Positions 37,134-46,280 of a DNA stretch of 64,000 nucleotides are shown here, piece after piece. Below the pieces are notes generated by a model that was not told the origin of the DNA, did not search any database, and worked only from the letters and a program-made list of their open reading frames with translations. A program made the position numbers and the translations under genes. Source of the stretch: Tenacibaculum pelagium (GTDB lineage Bacteria; Bacteroidota; Bacteroidia; Flavobacteriales; Flavobacteriaceae); NCBI RefSeq assembly GCF_014062345.1, contig NZ_JACGLS010000003.1, forward strand, positions 310,001-374,000, written 5' to 3'. Numbering within the stretch: the stretch's first letter is position 1; each line of letters opens with the position of its first letter.

Positions 37134-38016
37134 ATTTTTCTTTTTAGTTTTTATTTTATCATCAGTTTTTGCAGTACAATCACAAGAATTGAATGCATTA
37201 ATTACAATTAATGCAGATAAAGTTCAAAGTAGTAATAAACAAGTTTATGAAACATTACAAAAATCATTAACTGAGTTTATCAACGAAAAACAATGGACTA
37301 ATAAAAACTTTAAAGAGCAAGAGCGTATTAACTGTGCTTTTACAATTATTATTAACGAACAAAACGGTAATAATTTTAGTGGAAGCTTACAAATACAATC
37401 TACACGTCCTGTATACAACTCAACGTATGCAAGTCCAATATTAAATTTAAACGACACAAATTTTAACTTTCGTTATAATGAGTTTGACCCGTTAATATTT
37501 AATCCAACTACTTACGATTCTAACCTAATATCTACCATTGCATTTTATGTGTATGTAATTTTAGGTGTTGATGCTGATACCTTTGCTTTAAATGGAGGAA
37601 CAGCTTATTTAAAACAAGCTGAAAATGCAATGTTGCAAGCACAATCTAACGGTGAAACAGGTTGGCAAAATGCAGTTGGAAAGCAAAATCGTTTCGCATT
37701 GATTGATAATTTATTGTCATCGAAATTTAGTGGATTAAGAAGTATTTACTACAATTATCATAGAAAAGGATTTGATAATTTTACAGACAATAAAAAAACA
37801 GCAAAAGAAATTGTTGAACAAAATGTGATAGCTCTTGAAAAACTGCATAATATTACCATTGGTAATTATATGATTCGCGTTTTTTTAGATGCTAAAGGAG
37901 ACGAGATTGTAAATGTTTTTGCTGATGAAAGACCAACAAATAATCAACAAAAAATGATTGATGTCTTAGAAAGCATTGCACCTACTTATAAAGATAAGTG
38001 GAAAAAAATTCAATAA
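37126..38016 (+). CDS. DUF4835 exported protein
   Basis: A 296-residue protein with a signal peptide (about 1-19, VFAVQSQE) and a DUF4835 domain filling the rest: ELNALITINADKVQSSNKQVY (20-40), INCAFTIIINEQNGNNFSGSLQIQSTRPVY, then helical NLISTIAFYVYVILGVDADTF. Conserved only in Bacteroidota and always next to coaBC and recN, but of unknown role; export suggests an envelope function. Confidence 0.88.
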   Translation: MRKFFFLVFILSSVFAVQSQELNALITINADKVQSSNKQVYETLQKSLTEFINEKQWTNKNFKEQERINCAFTIIINEQNGNNFSGSLQIQSTRPVYNSTYASPILNLNDTNFNFRYNEFDPLIFNPTTYDSNLISTIAFYVYVILGVDADTFALNGGTAYLKQAENAMLQAQSNGETGWQNAVGKQNRFALIDNLLSSKFSGLRSIYYNYHRKGFDNFTDNKKTAKEIVEQNVIALEKLHNITIGNYMIRVFLDAKGDEIVNVFADERPTNNQQKMIDVLESIAPTYKDKWKKIQ

Positions 38017-38086
38017 ATATCCTTTATTTTTAAAGTGATTTAATTCACTCAAAATTCTTACTTTTATTCTTTTCAAAGAATAGAAT

Positions 38087-39739
38087 TTGCTTACACATCT
38101 ATCCATACATAATTACGCGTTAATCAATCAGTTATCGATTGATTTCACAAAAGGTTTATCTATAATAACTGGTGAAACTGGGGCAGGAAAATCCATTTTA
38201 CTAGGCGCATTAGGCTTAGTAATGGGAAATCGTGCTGATTTATCATCATTAAAAAACACTGATAAAAAATGTATTATTGAAGCTCAGTTTGCTGTTGATG
38301 GATATGCGCTTCAGTCTTTATTTGAAAAATTAGATATTGATTATGAAGCAGAAACTATTATAAGAAGAGAGATATTGCCTTCAGGTAAATCTAGAGCGTT
38401 TGTAAATGATACTCCAGTAAATTTATCGGTATTAACAGCATTAAAAAGTAAGCTGATAGATATTCATTCTCAGCATCAAACAATGCAATTGTCTGATGTT
38501 GCTTTTCAATTTTCGGTTATAGATGCTTTAGCAAAAAATAAAGCGAAGATAGATTCTTACAAAAGAGGATTAAAAAAATACAATTCGTTAGTTAGAGAGC
38601 TGAAAATTTTACAAGAAGAAACAGAGAAATCTAACGAGCAATACGAATACAATTTACATTTGTTTAATGAGTTTGAAGAAGCAAAATTAGAGGATGGAGA
38701 GCAAGAGAAGTTAGAAGAAAAGCTAGATAAGCTTAATAATATAGAGGATATAAAGTTGAATTTATCAGAAGCTTTACAAATTTCGATTAATGATGAAATT
38801 GGGCTTCAAAACTTATTACATTCTTTAGAGAATAATTTACAAAAGATAAGTTCGTATGCGAAGAATTACGAAGAGCTTTCTAATAGAATTTCTAGCATAA
38901 AAATTGAACTTGATGATATCGTTTCAGAATTAGAAAATGCCAATGAAGAGGTGGATTTTAATCCAAATGAAATTGAAGAACTGAATGATAGATTACAATT
39001 AATTTATAATCTTCAAAAGAAACATTCTGTCGATTCAATTAAAGAGTTATTGGTAATTCATGAATCTTTATCAGAAAAAGTAGCACAAGTAGAAGGTGCG
39101 GGTGATTTAATTGAAGTAAAAAATGCAGAGATCAAACAAGTAGCAATAAAATTAGATGAAGTTGCTGCTATGATTACAAAATCAAGAAATAAAGCAATAC
39201 CTAAACTTCAGAAAGAATTAGAGTATTTGTTATCTGAATTAGGAATGCCAAATGCTCGTTTTTCAATAGAGTTAAATCCTTCTGAAAATTATTTAACTAA
39301 TGGAAAAGACAATTTATTATTTTTATTTTCAGCAAATAAAGGTGGTAATTTTGGAGAATTAAAAAAGGTAGCCTCTGGAGGAGAACTTTCTAGAATAATG
39401 TTATCAATCAAAAAGATTTTATCAGAAAATATCCAATTGCCAACAATTATTTTTGATGAAATTGATACAGGAGTTTCTGGAGAAGTATCTAATAAAATAG
39501 CGAAGATAATGCAGGATATGGGGATGAATATGCAAGTAATAACGATTACGCATTTACCACAAATAGCATCGAAAGGCACACAACATTACAAAGTATATAA
39601 AGGAGAAGAAGAAGGAGTGACAACTTCTAACTTAAAACAACTTTCTAATGAAGAACGTATCGTTGAAATTGCAGAAATGTTAAGCGGAAAAGAAATCTCA
39701 GAAAGTGCATTAACACATGCAAAAGAATTATTGAATTAA
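38087..39739 (+). CDS. recN: DNA repair ATPase RecN
   Basis: SMC-like protein of double-strand-break repair. The 550 residues show Walker A GETGAGKS (29-36), long coiled coils (about 155-370), the ABC signature LKKVASGGELSRIMLSIK, Walker B TIIFDEIDTGVSG and THLPQIAS. The start is TTG at 38087; no ATG exists before the conserved LSIHNYALI, so TTG is secure. Confidence 0.96.
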   Translation: MLTHLSIHNYALINQLSIDFTKGLSIITGETGAGKSILLGALGLVMGNRADLSSLKNTDKKCIIEAQFAVDGYALQSLFEKLDIDYEAETIIRREILPSGKSRAFVNDTPVNLSVLTALKSKLIDIHSQHQTMQLSDVAFQFSVIDALAKNKAKIDSYKRGLKKYNSLVRELKILQEETEKSNEQYEYNLHLFNEFEEAKLEDGEQEKLEEKLDKLNNIEDIKLNLSEALQISINDEIGLQNLLHSLENNLQKISSYAKNYEELSNRISSIKIELDDIVSELENANEEVDFNPNEIEELNDRLQLIYNLQKKHSVDSIKELLVIHESLSEKVAQVEGAGDLIEVKNAEIKQVAIKLDEVAAMITKSRNKAIPKLQKELEYLLSELGMPNARFSIELNPSENYLTNGKDNLLFLFSANKGGNFGELKKVASGGELSRIMLSIKKILSENIQLPTIIFDEIDTGVSGEVSNKIAKIMQDMGMNMQVITITHLPQIASKGTQHYKVYKGEEEGVTTSNLKQLSNEERIVEIAEMLSGKEISESALTHAKELLN

Positions 39740-39768
39740 AATTACAGAATAAACAAACACTAAATACT

Positions 39769-40581
39769 ATGTATAATTTATTAAAAGGTAAAAAAGGAAT
39801 TATTTTCGGAGCTTTAGATGAAAACTCTATTGCATGGAAAGTTGCTGAACGTGCTCATGAAGAAGGGGCAGAGTTCGTATTAACTAATGCGCCTATTGCA
39901 ATGCGTATGGGGCAAATTAAAGAATTAGCAGCAAAAACAAATTCAGAAATTATACCAGCTGATGCTACTTCTATGGACGATATCACAAATTTAGTTGAAA
40001 AGTCTATGGAGATTTTAGGAGGTAAAATTGATTTCGTTTTACATTCAATTGGTATGTCTGTAAACGTACGTAAAGGGCGTCATTATACAGATTCTAAATA
40101 TGATTTTACCACTAAAGGATGGGATGTTTCGGCAGTATCTTTTCATAAAGTAATGAATGTTTTATATAACAAACAAGCAATGAACGAGTGGGGGAGTATT
40201 GTAGCCTTAACTTATATGGCTGCACAACGTGTTTTTCCTGATTATAATGATATGGCTGATAATAAAGCGTATTTAGAATCGATTGCTCGTAGTTTTGGTT
40301 ATTTCTTTGGACGCGATCATAAAGTACGTGTAAATACCATTTCTCAATCTCCAACACCAACAACTGCTGGTCAAGGAGTAAAAGGTTTTGATGGATTTAT
40401 TTCGTATGCAGAAAAAATGTCTCCACTAGGAAATGCATCAGCATTAGAATGTGCAGATTATACGATTTCATTATTCTCAGACTTAACAAAGAAAGTAACC
40501 TTGCAAAACTTATTTCATGATGGAGGATTCTCTAATATGGGAGTAAGTACAGCTGTGATGGATAAGTTTACTGAAGAGTAA
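39769..40581 (+). CDS. fabI: Enoyl-ACP reductase (NADH)
   Basis: Last step of each fatty-acid elongation cycle. The 270 residues have the FabI-type glycine-rich start KKGIIFGALDENSIAWKVAE, the Tyr-x6-Lys pair in DYNDMADNKAYLES and the NTISQSPTPTTAG loop that lines the triclosan pocket. Thirty bp after recN; ends at a strong terminator. Confidence 0.95.
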   Translation: MYNLLKGKKGIIFGALDENSIAWKVAERAHEEGAEFVLTNAPIAMRMGQIKELAAKTNSEIIPADATSMDDITNLVEKSMEILGGKIDFVLHSIGMSVNVRKGRHYTDSKYDFTTKGWDVSAVSFHKVMNVLYNKQAMNEWGSIVALTYMAAQRVFPDYNDMADNKAYLESIARSFGYFFGRDHKVRVNTISQSPTPTTAGQGVKGFDGFISYAEKMSPLGNASALECADYTISLFSDLTKKVTLQNLFHDGGFSNMGVSTAVMDKFTEE

Positions 40582-40605
40582 TTTTATCAACATAAAAATA
40601 TAAAT

Positions 40606-40636
40606 AAAATGCAAATCGTTAGATTTGCATTTTTTA
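40606..40636 (+). terminator. Terminator of fabI
   Basis: AAAATGCAAATC / GATTTGCATTTT stem with a 4-base loop and T-run. It contains the TTG at 40625 that would otherwise extend the next gene. Confidence 0.9.
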
Positions 40637-40651
40637 TTGATAGAGAGTAAA

Positions 40652-41431
40652 ATGAGTAACATTTCACATATTGAAAAGGAGTTAGAACCTTTAAGAGAAA
40701 AATTAAAAAATCACGTTTTATATAACTCATTAAAAGATATTGATGATGTAAAAGTGTTTATGGAATCTCATGTTTTTGCGGTTTGGGACTTTATGTCGTT
40801 ATTAAAAGCATTACAGCAATCATTAACTTGTACAACATTACCATGGCTTCCTGTTGCAAATCCGCAAACAGCTAGGTTTATTAACGAAATTGTTTTAGGA
40901 GAAGAAACAGATGTAAATGAATTAGGAGAACCTAAAAGTCATTTTGAAATGTATATTGATGCGATGAAACAAGCAAAATCGAGTACAGCAGAAATATCAA
41001 ACTTTATATACAATCTTATTGAAACTAATTCAGTAGAAGAAGCTTTAAATAAGAGTTCAATTTCTGAAGAAACAAAAGATTTTGTGCTGTTTACATTAGA
41101 TGTAATTCGTACAGAAGAGCCACATATTATTGCAGCAAGTTTCACATTTGGTAGAGAAGATGTAATTCCGGATATGTTTTTAGAAATAGTTAAAAATACT
41201 GAAGATAAAGAAGGAGGTGCCTATAATAAATTAACGTATTACCTTAATAGGCACATTGAATTGGATGGTGATGAACACGGACCTTTATCATTAAAAATGA
41301 TAGAGGAGTTATGTGGTGACGATGAGCAAAAATGGAATGATGTATTATATTACGCTAAAGAATCATTACAAAAAAGAATCAATCTTTGGAATGGAATTAC
41401 TGAACAAATAAATTCTAGTATTTTAGTATAA
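40652..41431 (+). CDS. DUF3050 protein (haem-oxygenase-like fold)
   Basis: A 259-residue all-helical protein of the DUF3050 family: [20 protein letters not shown] (residues 43-62), a His-rich helix pattern and [20 protein letters not shown], which together give the His/Glu ligand set of haem-oxygenase-like di-iron or cofactor-free folds. Activity is unknown. ATG 40652 is used because the upstream TTG is inside the fabI terminator. Its TAA overlaps the glycosyltransferase ATG (TAATG). Confidence 0.85.
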   Translation: MSNISHIEKELEPLREKLKNHVLYNSLKDIDDVKVFMESHVFAVWDFMSLLKALQQSLTCTTLPWLPVANPQTARFINEIVLGEETDVNELGEPKSHFEMYIDAMKQAKSSTAEISNFIYNLIETNSVEEALNKSSISEETKDFVLFTLDVIRTEEPHIIAASFTFGREDVIPDMFLEIVKNTEDKEGGAYNKLTYYLNRHIELDGDEHGPLSLKMIEELCGDDEQKWNDVLYYAKESLQKRINLWNGITEQINSSILV

Positions 41432-42384
41432 TGAATTTAAAGTTTTCAATAATAGTTCCAGTTTATAATCGCCCTCAAGAAATTGAGGAATTGTTGGAGA
41501 GTCTTACAGAACAAGATTTTAAACAAGATTTCGAGGTGCTTATTATTGAAGACGGTTCACAAGATTCTTCAGAGAAGATTATAGAGAAATACCAATTAAA
41601 TTTAGATTTAAAATATTTTTATAAAGAAAATACTGGAGCAGGAGCAAGCCGTAACTATGGAATGCAACGCGCTTCAGGAAACTATTTTATCATTTTAGAT
41701 TCAGATGTAATTGTTCCATCTCAATATTTATCTGAAGTAAACGAAGCTTTACAAGAAAAATTTACAGATGCTTTTGGCGGACCTGATGCAGCTCACAAAA
41801 GTTTTACTTCGTTACAAAAAGCAATTAATTATTCGATGACTTCAGTGTTAACCACAGGAGGAATTAGAGGTAAGAAGAAAGGAGTAGGGAGGTTTCAACC
41901 TCGTAGTTTTAATTTAGGTTTATCGAAGAAAGCTTTTGAAACTACTCAGGGTTTTTCTCAAATGAAAATAGGAGAAGATATCGATTTAACTTTTCGTTTA
42001 TGGGAAAATGGATTTGAAACACAGTTAATAGAAAAAGCTTTTGTTTATCATAAGCGTAGAAGTACTATAAAGCAATTTTTTAAACAAACTTTTTCATTTG
42101 GAACAGCAAGGCCAATATTAAATAAAAAGTATCCAGAGACAGCTAAAATCACTTATTGGTTTCCTAGTTTGTTTATTATAGGTATTGATATTTCTATTAT
42201 AGCAATATTTTTCGGCTACTGGCAATTCATAGCTTTTTATGGATGCTATTTCTTATTTATTTTTTTAGACTCTTTAATTCAAAATACAAACTTTAAAGTA
42301 GCTTTTTTAAGTATAGTAACTACGTTAACCCAATTTTATGGCTATGGATTAGGTTTTTTAGAATCGAAATTTCTAAAAAAATAA
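41431..42384 (+). CDS. Family 2 glycosyltransferase, membrane-bound
   Basis: A 317-residue GT2: FSIIVPVYNRPQEIEELL (5-22), metal-site DSD (90-92), and the acceptor motif KMKIGEDIDLTFRLWENG. Two membrane helices close the chain (about 240-258 and 262-280), followed by a short tail. It is probably a lipid-linked or surface-glycan sugar transferase. Coupled to the DUF3050 gene by a one-base overlap. Confidence 0.88.
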   Translation: MNLKFSIIVPVYNRPQEIEELLESLTEQDFKQDFEVLIIEDGSQDSSEKIIEKYQLNLDLKYFYKENTGAGASRNYGMQRASGNYFIILDSDVIVPSQYLSEVNEALQEKFTDAFGGPDAAHKSFTSLQKAINYSMTSVLTTGGIRGKKKGVGRFQPRSFNLGLSKKAFETTQGFSQMKIGEDIDLTFRLWENGFETQLIEKAFVYHKRRSTIKQFFKQTFSFGTARPILNKKYPETAKITYWFPSLFIIGIDISIIAIFFGYWQFIAFYGCYFLFIFLDSLIQNTNFKVAFLSIVTTLTQFYGYGLGFLESKFLKK

Positions 42385-42412
42385 AAGCCCTCAATTTCTT
42401 GAGAGCTTTTAT
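42381..42412. terminator. Bidirectional terminator
   Basis: ATAAAAGCCCTCAA / TTGAGAGCTTTTAT stem with one mismatch, between converging genes. Confidence 0.88.
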
Positions 42413-42416
42413 GATG

Positions 42417-42758
42417 TTATATGATTTCTAGAATAGTTTCAGGAGGTCTTCCTATAACAGCTTTATCACCGTTAATTACTATTGGGCGTTCAATAAGTTT
42501 TGGGTTTTCTACCATTGCAGTAATAACTTCTGCTTCTGATAATTCTTTTCCTTTAAATTCTTCTTTCCAAATTTTTTCATTTTTACGAACTAATTGAATT
42601 GGAGAAATGTTTAGTAAAGAGACAATTTCTTTTAATTCTGATTCAGAAGGAATATTTTCTAAATACTTTACAATTTCAAAATTTTTTCCAGATTCTTCTA
42701 AAATTTGAACCCCACAGCGAGATTTAGAACATCTATTATTGTGATATATTTTTATCAT
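42417..42758 (-). CDS. ArsC/Spx-family thioredoxin-fold reductase
   Basis: A 113-residue protein of the glutaredoxin-coupled arsenate reductase family: active-site Cys10 in HNNRCSKSRCG, and the arginine-containing ERPIVINGDKAVIGRPPE near the end. No ars operon is present, so the true role may be general thiol redox, as for YfgD-type members. It follows prfB on the same strand by 32 bp. Confidence 0.88.
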   Translation of the reverse strand: MIKIYHNNRCSKSRCGVQILEESGKNFEIVKYLENIPSESELKEIVSLLNISPIQLVRKNEKIWKEEFKGKELSEAEVITAMVENPKLIERPIVINGDKAVIGRPPETILEII

Positions 42759-42790
42759 TTTAGTATAGTTTATTTTTTTTCAATAAGAAC

Positions 42791-43885
42791 TTAATTATCT
42801 TTTTGTCCGTTTAACATTAAATAAGCTTTTAAGAAAGGATTGATGTTTCCATCCATAACTGCATCAACATTTCCTGTTTCATGAGCAGTACGAACATCTT
42901 TTACCAATTTATAGGGATGCATTACATAATTACGAATTTGGCTTCCCCATTCGTTTTTCATTTTATTAGCTTCGATATCTGCACGAGCAGCCATTCGCTT
43001 TTGTAACTCAATTTCATATAATTGAGATTTTAACATTTGCATTGCAGTTGCTCTATTATCGTGTTGTGAACGTGAGTTGGAACATTGAATTTGAATTCCA
43101 GTAGGCTTATGATGTAGTTGAACTTTAGTTTCAACTTTATTTACATTTTGCCCACCAGCTCCACTCGAACGAGCAGTGGTAATTTCAATATCCGCAGGAT
43201 TTACTTCAATCTCTATAGAATCATCAGCAACAGGGTATACATAAACCGAAGCAAAACTTGTGTGTCGTTTTGCATTAGAATCAAATGGAGAAATACGTAC
43301 TAATCGATGCACTCCGTTTTCACCTTTTAACCAACCAAAAGCATAATCACCATCTACTTCAAAAGTAACTGTTTTTATACCTGCGGAATCACCTGCTTGA
43401 TAGTTTAAGGTCTTTAATTTGAATCCCTGTTTTTCTCCCCACATGGTATACATTCGGAATAACATTTCTGCCCAATCGCAACTCTCTGTTCCTCCTGCAC
43501 CTGCTGTTATTTGTATGGTTGCGCTTAAACTATCACCTTCTTCAGATAGCATATTTTTAAATTCAATATCCTCTAAAAGAGCACTGGTTTTTTCAAATTG
43601 CTCAATTACTTCAGATTCTTCAGCGCCATCTTCTTTATAAAAATCATATAGAATAGTTAAATCTTCGTTCATAGAAACAATGGTATTGTAATCTTCTACC
43701 CATTTTTTCTTAAAACGAAGCGATTTCATTAAAATCTCAGCTTCTTTTGGATTGTTCCAAAAGTTTGGGTCGGCAGTTTTTTCTTCTTCATTATTTATTT
43801 CAATTAACTTCTTGTCAATGTCTAAATAACCTTTTAACTTGCCAATTCGTTCAGCAATATTTTTAAGCTGGTCGTGTGTAATCAT
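42791..43885 (-). CDS. prfB: Peptide chain release factor 2, without programmed frameshift
   Basis: Releases the peptide at UGA and UAA. The 364 residues include the stop-recognition region with [16 protein letters not shown] and the catalytic GGQ in [14 protein letters not shown]. Many bacteria need a +1 shift at CTTTGA near codon 25; here the equivalent place reads GGT TAT TTA GAC in one frame, so control by frameshift is absent. The start is ATG 43885, not any upstream in-frame codon: a perfect -7 (TATTTTTG, 43890-43897) ends 4 bases before it. Confidence 0.95.
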   Translation of the reverse strand: MITHDQLKNIAERIGKLKGYLDIDKKLIEINNEEEKTADPNFWNNPKEAEILMKSLRFKKKWVEDYNTIVSMNEDLTILYDFYKEDGAEESEVIEQFEKTSALLEDIEFKNMLSEEGDSLSATIQITAGAGGTESCDWAEMLFRMYTMWGEKQGFKLKTLNYQAGDSAGIKTVTFEVDGDYAFGWLKGENGVHRLVRISPFDSNAKRHTSFASVYVYPVADDSIEIEVNPADIEITTARSSGAGGQNVNKVETKVQLHHKPTGIQIQCSNSRSQHDNRATAMQMLKSQLYEIELQKRMAARADIEANKMKNEWGSQIRNYVMHPYKLVKDVRTAHETGNVDAVMDGNINPFLKAYLMLNGQKDN

Positions 43886-43889
43886 ACAG

Positions 43890-43897
43890 CAAAAATA
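43890..43897 (-). promoter_or_regulatory. -7 element of prfB (leaderless arrangement)
   Basis: TATTTTTG-CTGT-ATG on minus. The same CTGTATGAT context recurs at the gene starting at 63161. Confidence 0.65.
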
Positions 43898-43919
43898 CAT
43901 TTTAAAATCGTAGTTAAAA

Positions 43920-44939
43920 ATGGAAATAAACTTAATAAGCGATACAGTAACAAAACCTACTAAAGGGATGTTGGAGGCAATGATGAAAGCAGAAGTTGGA
44001 GACGATGTTTTTGGAGCAGATCCAACTGTGAATTTATTGCAAGAAAGAGTAGCCAAAATGTTTGGAATGGAAGCTGCATTATTTTTTCCTTCAGGTACAA
44101 TGGCGAATCAAGTAGCTATTAAAATTCATACACAACCAGGTGATAAAATGTTTTGTGATAAATGGGCACATGTTTATAATTATGAAGGCGGAGGAGCAGC
44201 TTTTAATTCTGGGGTAACATCACATTTAATTGATGGAGATAGAGGAATGTTCACCGCAGATCAATTAGCAAAAGCGGTTATGGGTAGAGCTGACATTCAT
44301 GTTCCATATAATCGATTAGTTTGTATAGAAAACACAACAAATAAAGGAGGAGGAGCTTGTTGGGATTTTGAAGAACTTAAGAGAATTCAGAAAATTTCGA
44401 AAGATAATAATTTAGCATTTCATTTAGATGGAGCAAGATTATTTAATGCGCTGGTAGCGAAGAATGAAACTCCACAACAATACGGAGAGTTGTTTGATAC
44501 TATTTCTATTTGTTTATCTAAAGGGCTAGGAGCTCCAGTAGGGTCTATTTTAATAGGAACTAAAGAACATATAGAAAAGGCATTGAGAGTTCGTAAATTA
44601 TTTGGAGGAGGAATGCGACAAGCAGGGTTTTTAGCAGCAGCAGCGATTTATGCATTAGATAATCAAGTTGAACGTTTAGCTGATGATCATAAAAAGGCAA
44701 AAGAAATAGGACAAGTGTTAGAAAACTGCTCTTATGTTAAAAAAGTAGAGCCTATAGAAACAAACATCATTATTTTTTATGTAAATGATGATATAGATCC
44801 AATGGATTTTATTAAAAAGATGGAAGCTAAGGGTATTTTATTAATTTCTATGGGAGACGGTAAAATACGTATTGTAACTCATTTAGATTTTACTGATGAG
44901 ATGCATCAAAAATTATTAGAAGAATTAAAGTTGTTTTAA
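43920..44939 (+). CDS. ltaE: Low-specificity L-threonine aldolase
   Basis: PLP enzyme that splits threonine or allo-threonine to glycine and acetaldehyde. The 339 residues show [17 protein letters not shown] (5-21), [19 protein letters not shown] and the Schiff-base Lys201 in [12 protein letters not shown]. Divergent from prfB with 34 bp between starts; ends at a 32-bp palindromic terminator. Confidence 0.94.
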   Translation: MEINLISDTVTKPTKGMLEAMMKAEVGDDVFGADPTVNLLQERVAKMFGMEAALFFPSGTMANQVAIKIHTQPGDKMFCDKWAHVYNYEGGGAAFNSGVTSHLIDGDRGMFTADQLAKAVMGRADIHVPYNRLVCIENTTNKGGGACWDFEELKRIQKISKDNNLAFHLDGARLFNALVAKNETPQQYGELFDTISICLSKGLGAPVGSILIGTKEHIEKALRVRKLFGGGMRQAGFLAAAAIYALDNQVERLADDHKKAKEIGQVLENCSYVKKVEPIETNIIIFYVNDDIDPMDFIKKMEAKGILLISMGDGKIRIVTHLDFTDEMHQKLLEELKLF

Positions 44940-44943
44940 AACT

Positions 44944-44975
44944 AAAAAGAGAGCGTAAATTTACGCTCTCTTTTT
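44944..44975. terminator. Bidirectional terminator
   Basis: Perfect 32-bp palindrome; arms AAAAAGAGAGCGTAAA / TTTACGCTCTCTTTTT. Confidence 0.95.
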
Positions 44976-44979
44976 AATT

Positions 44980-45630
44980 TTAATTAAGCTCTTCTAGCTT
45001 AGCTAATTCTTTATAGTTACTGTTTAGTTTACGTAATAATATTCCGTAGATAACTTTATAGAATAGCCAAAGAATCAATACCATAAAACTTAATAAAACA
45101 ACCATAGCAATAATTAAAGAAGTTAAAAGTTGATCTTTGTTGTCTGGGGTGCTTATTCCTTGATTATGATAATATTCTATCAATAAATCTAAGTCAGAAA
45201 AAATTAAACACATCACAAAAACATTAGCAAGAACCATATATGCTAAATTAAAATACACGTAGTATTTTACAGTTTTTCTTGTTTTTAGAATTTTGTGAAT
45301 TAATGTCTTGGTAGAGTCTGATACTGAAATTGATTTATAATTCTGATAAAAGAAGTATAAGAAAATAGCAATAACAAAATAATGTATATATACACTTATT
45401 TTTACAATACTATTTAAATGTAATTGTTTGTATACCTCAGTATATGATTCACCAACAAAGAATATATTAATTCCTGCCCAAAATGCTAATTCTAATATTC
45501 CAATAATAAAAATCCATTTTACGATTGATGATGATTTTGAATGCGCCATCTTATAGATATCTACCTTAGAAACCTTATTAGTTTCTTCAGGTTGATTATC
45601 CCAAGCTTTTTTATATTTATCTAAATCCAT
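44980..45630 (-). CDS. Membrane protein next to ECF sigma factor (possible anti-sigma factor)
   Basis: A 216-residue protein with a soluble N-terminus (1-33, MDLDKYKKAWDNQPEE) and four membrane helices (about 35-54, 78-97, 122-142, 168-194). The DKYKKAWDNQ start resembles the short N-terminal segment of Bacteroidota anti-sigma-like proteins. It follows the sigma factor by 3 bp, and this place in the operon is the main argument for an anti-sigma role. No known anti-sigma domain is clear. Confidence 0.6.
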   Translation of the reverse strand: MDLDKYKKAWDNQPEETNKVSKVDIYKMAHSKSSSIVKWIFIIGILELAFWAGINIFFVGESYTEVYKQLHLNSIVKISVYIHYFVIAIFLYFFYQNYKSISVSDSTKTLIHKILKTRKTVKYYVYFNLAYMVLANVFVMCLIFSDLDLLIEYYHNQGISTPDNKDQLLTSLIIAMVVLLSFMVLILWLFYKVIYGILLRKLNSNYKELAKLEELN

Positions 45631-45633
45631 ATG

Positions 45634-46128
45634 TTATGGGTTTAATACTTTTTTTAATTTATCTTTTGCTCTGTTCATTTTAACACGAGCATTTACTTCA
45701 CTAATACCTAAAGTTGCTGAAATCTCTTTGTAAGGCTTATCTTCTAGGTATAAAAAAATCAAAGCTTTATCAATATCATTTAGTTTGCGAATGGCATTGT
45801 ATAATGCTTTTAATTGCAATTCTTCGGTTTCATCATAATCTTCAGCCTTAATTTTAAAAGAATAGTCGGTAATGTCTTGAGTCTTTACAGTTCTTGTAGA
45901 TTTTCTATATAATGAGATTGCTGTATTTAATGCAACTCTATACATCCAAGTACTAAACTTTGCATCACCTCTAAACTTACTATAGTTTTTCCATAGTTGA
46001 ATTGTGATCTCTTGAAACAAATCGTTATGTGCATCTTGATTGGTAGTATAAATTCTACATACCTTATGCACAATGTTTTGATTAGCTTCGAAATCGGATA
46101 AAAATTTATTTTCTAGTTCCTTTTCCAC
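45634..46128 (-). CDS. ECF-type RNA polymerase sigma factor
   Basis: A 164-residue sigma-70 family protein with region 2 (NDLFQEITIQLWKNYSKFRGDAKFSTWMYRVALNTAI, about 36-72) and region 4 (LNDIDKALIFLYLEDKPYKEISATLGISEVNARVKMNRAKDKLK, about 112-156); no regions 1 or 3, hence ECF. Start GTG. Promoter -7 TATTTTTG on minus at 46162-46169. The probable LytTR sites at 46179-46208 lie over the -33 region of this promoter. Confidence 0.92.
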   Translation of the reverse strand: MEKELENKFLSDFEANQNIVHKVCRIYTTNQDAHNDLFQEITIQLWKNYSKFRGDAKFSTWMYRVALNTAISLYRKSTRTVKTQDITDYSFKIKAEDYDETEELQLKALYNAIRKLNDIDKALIFLYLEDKPYKEISATLGISEVNARVKMNRAKDKLKKVLNP

Positions 46129-46161
46129 TAAGTTTTTTTAGTTGATATGTTATAAGTAGCT

Positions 46162-46169
46162 CAAAAATA
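46162..46169 (-). promoter_or_regulatory. -7 element of the ECF sigma operon
   Basis: TATTTTTG on minus, 33 bases before the GTG start. Confidence 0.55.
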
Positions 46170-46178
46170 CAAATTGTT

Positions 46179-46208
46179 ACAGTTCATCCTAAAAAAAATA
46201 CAGTTCGG
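46179..46208. promoter_or_regulatory. Predicted LytTR-regulator binding site (paired direct repeats)
   Basis: Two direct repeats, ACAGTTCAT (46179-46187) and ACAGTTCGG (46200-46208), each fit the LytTR half-site consensus [TA][AC][CA]GTTN[AG][TG] at all nine positions and are separated by exactly 12 bp, the known spacing. They lie about 60 bp before the expected transcription start of the operon that ends with the LytTR regulator gene (49370). Confidence 0.72.
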
Positions 46209-46241
46209 TTGTTTTTAGTTTTAAAACCTTTAATTCAAGTA

Positions 46242-46249
46242 GATATTTG
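46242..46249 (+). promoter_or_regulatory. Weak -7 element of the 2TM/LytTR operon
   Basis: GATATTTG differs from TAnnTTTG in one fixed position, with no -33 match at the normal distance. A poor promoter would fit dependence on an activator bound upstream. Confidence 0.4.
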
Positions 46250-46280
46250 TACTGTGTTTAACCAATAAAACTTTAAAAGG

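Noticed and set aside
40625..40651. TTG start for the DUF3050 gene
   Set aside because: The codon is inside the fabI terminator hairpin; ATG 40652 matches the family.
42417..42758. Arsenic resistance locus
   Set aside because: Only an ArsC-like gene is present, with no arsR, arsB or acr3 neighbour.
43886..44056. In-frame extension of prfB by 57 codons
   Set aside because: It runs through the promoter and into the divergent threonine aldolase gene; RF2 homologues begin at the ATG at 43885.
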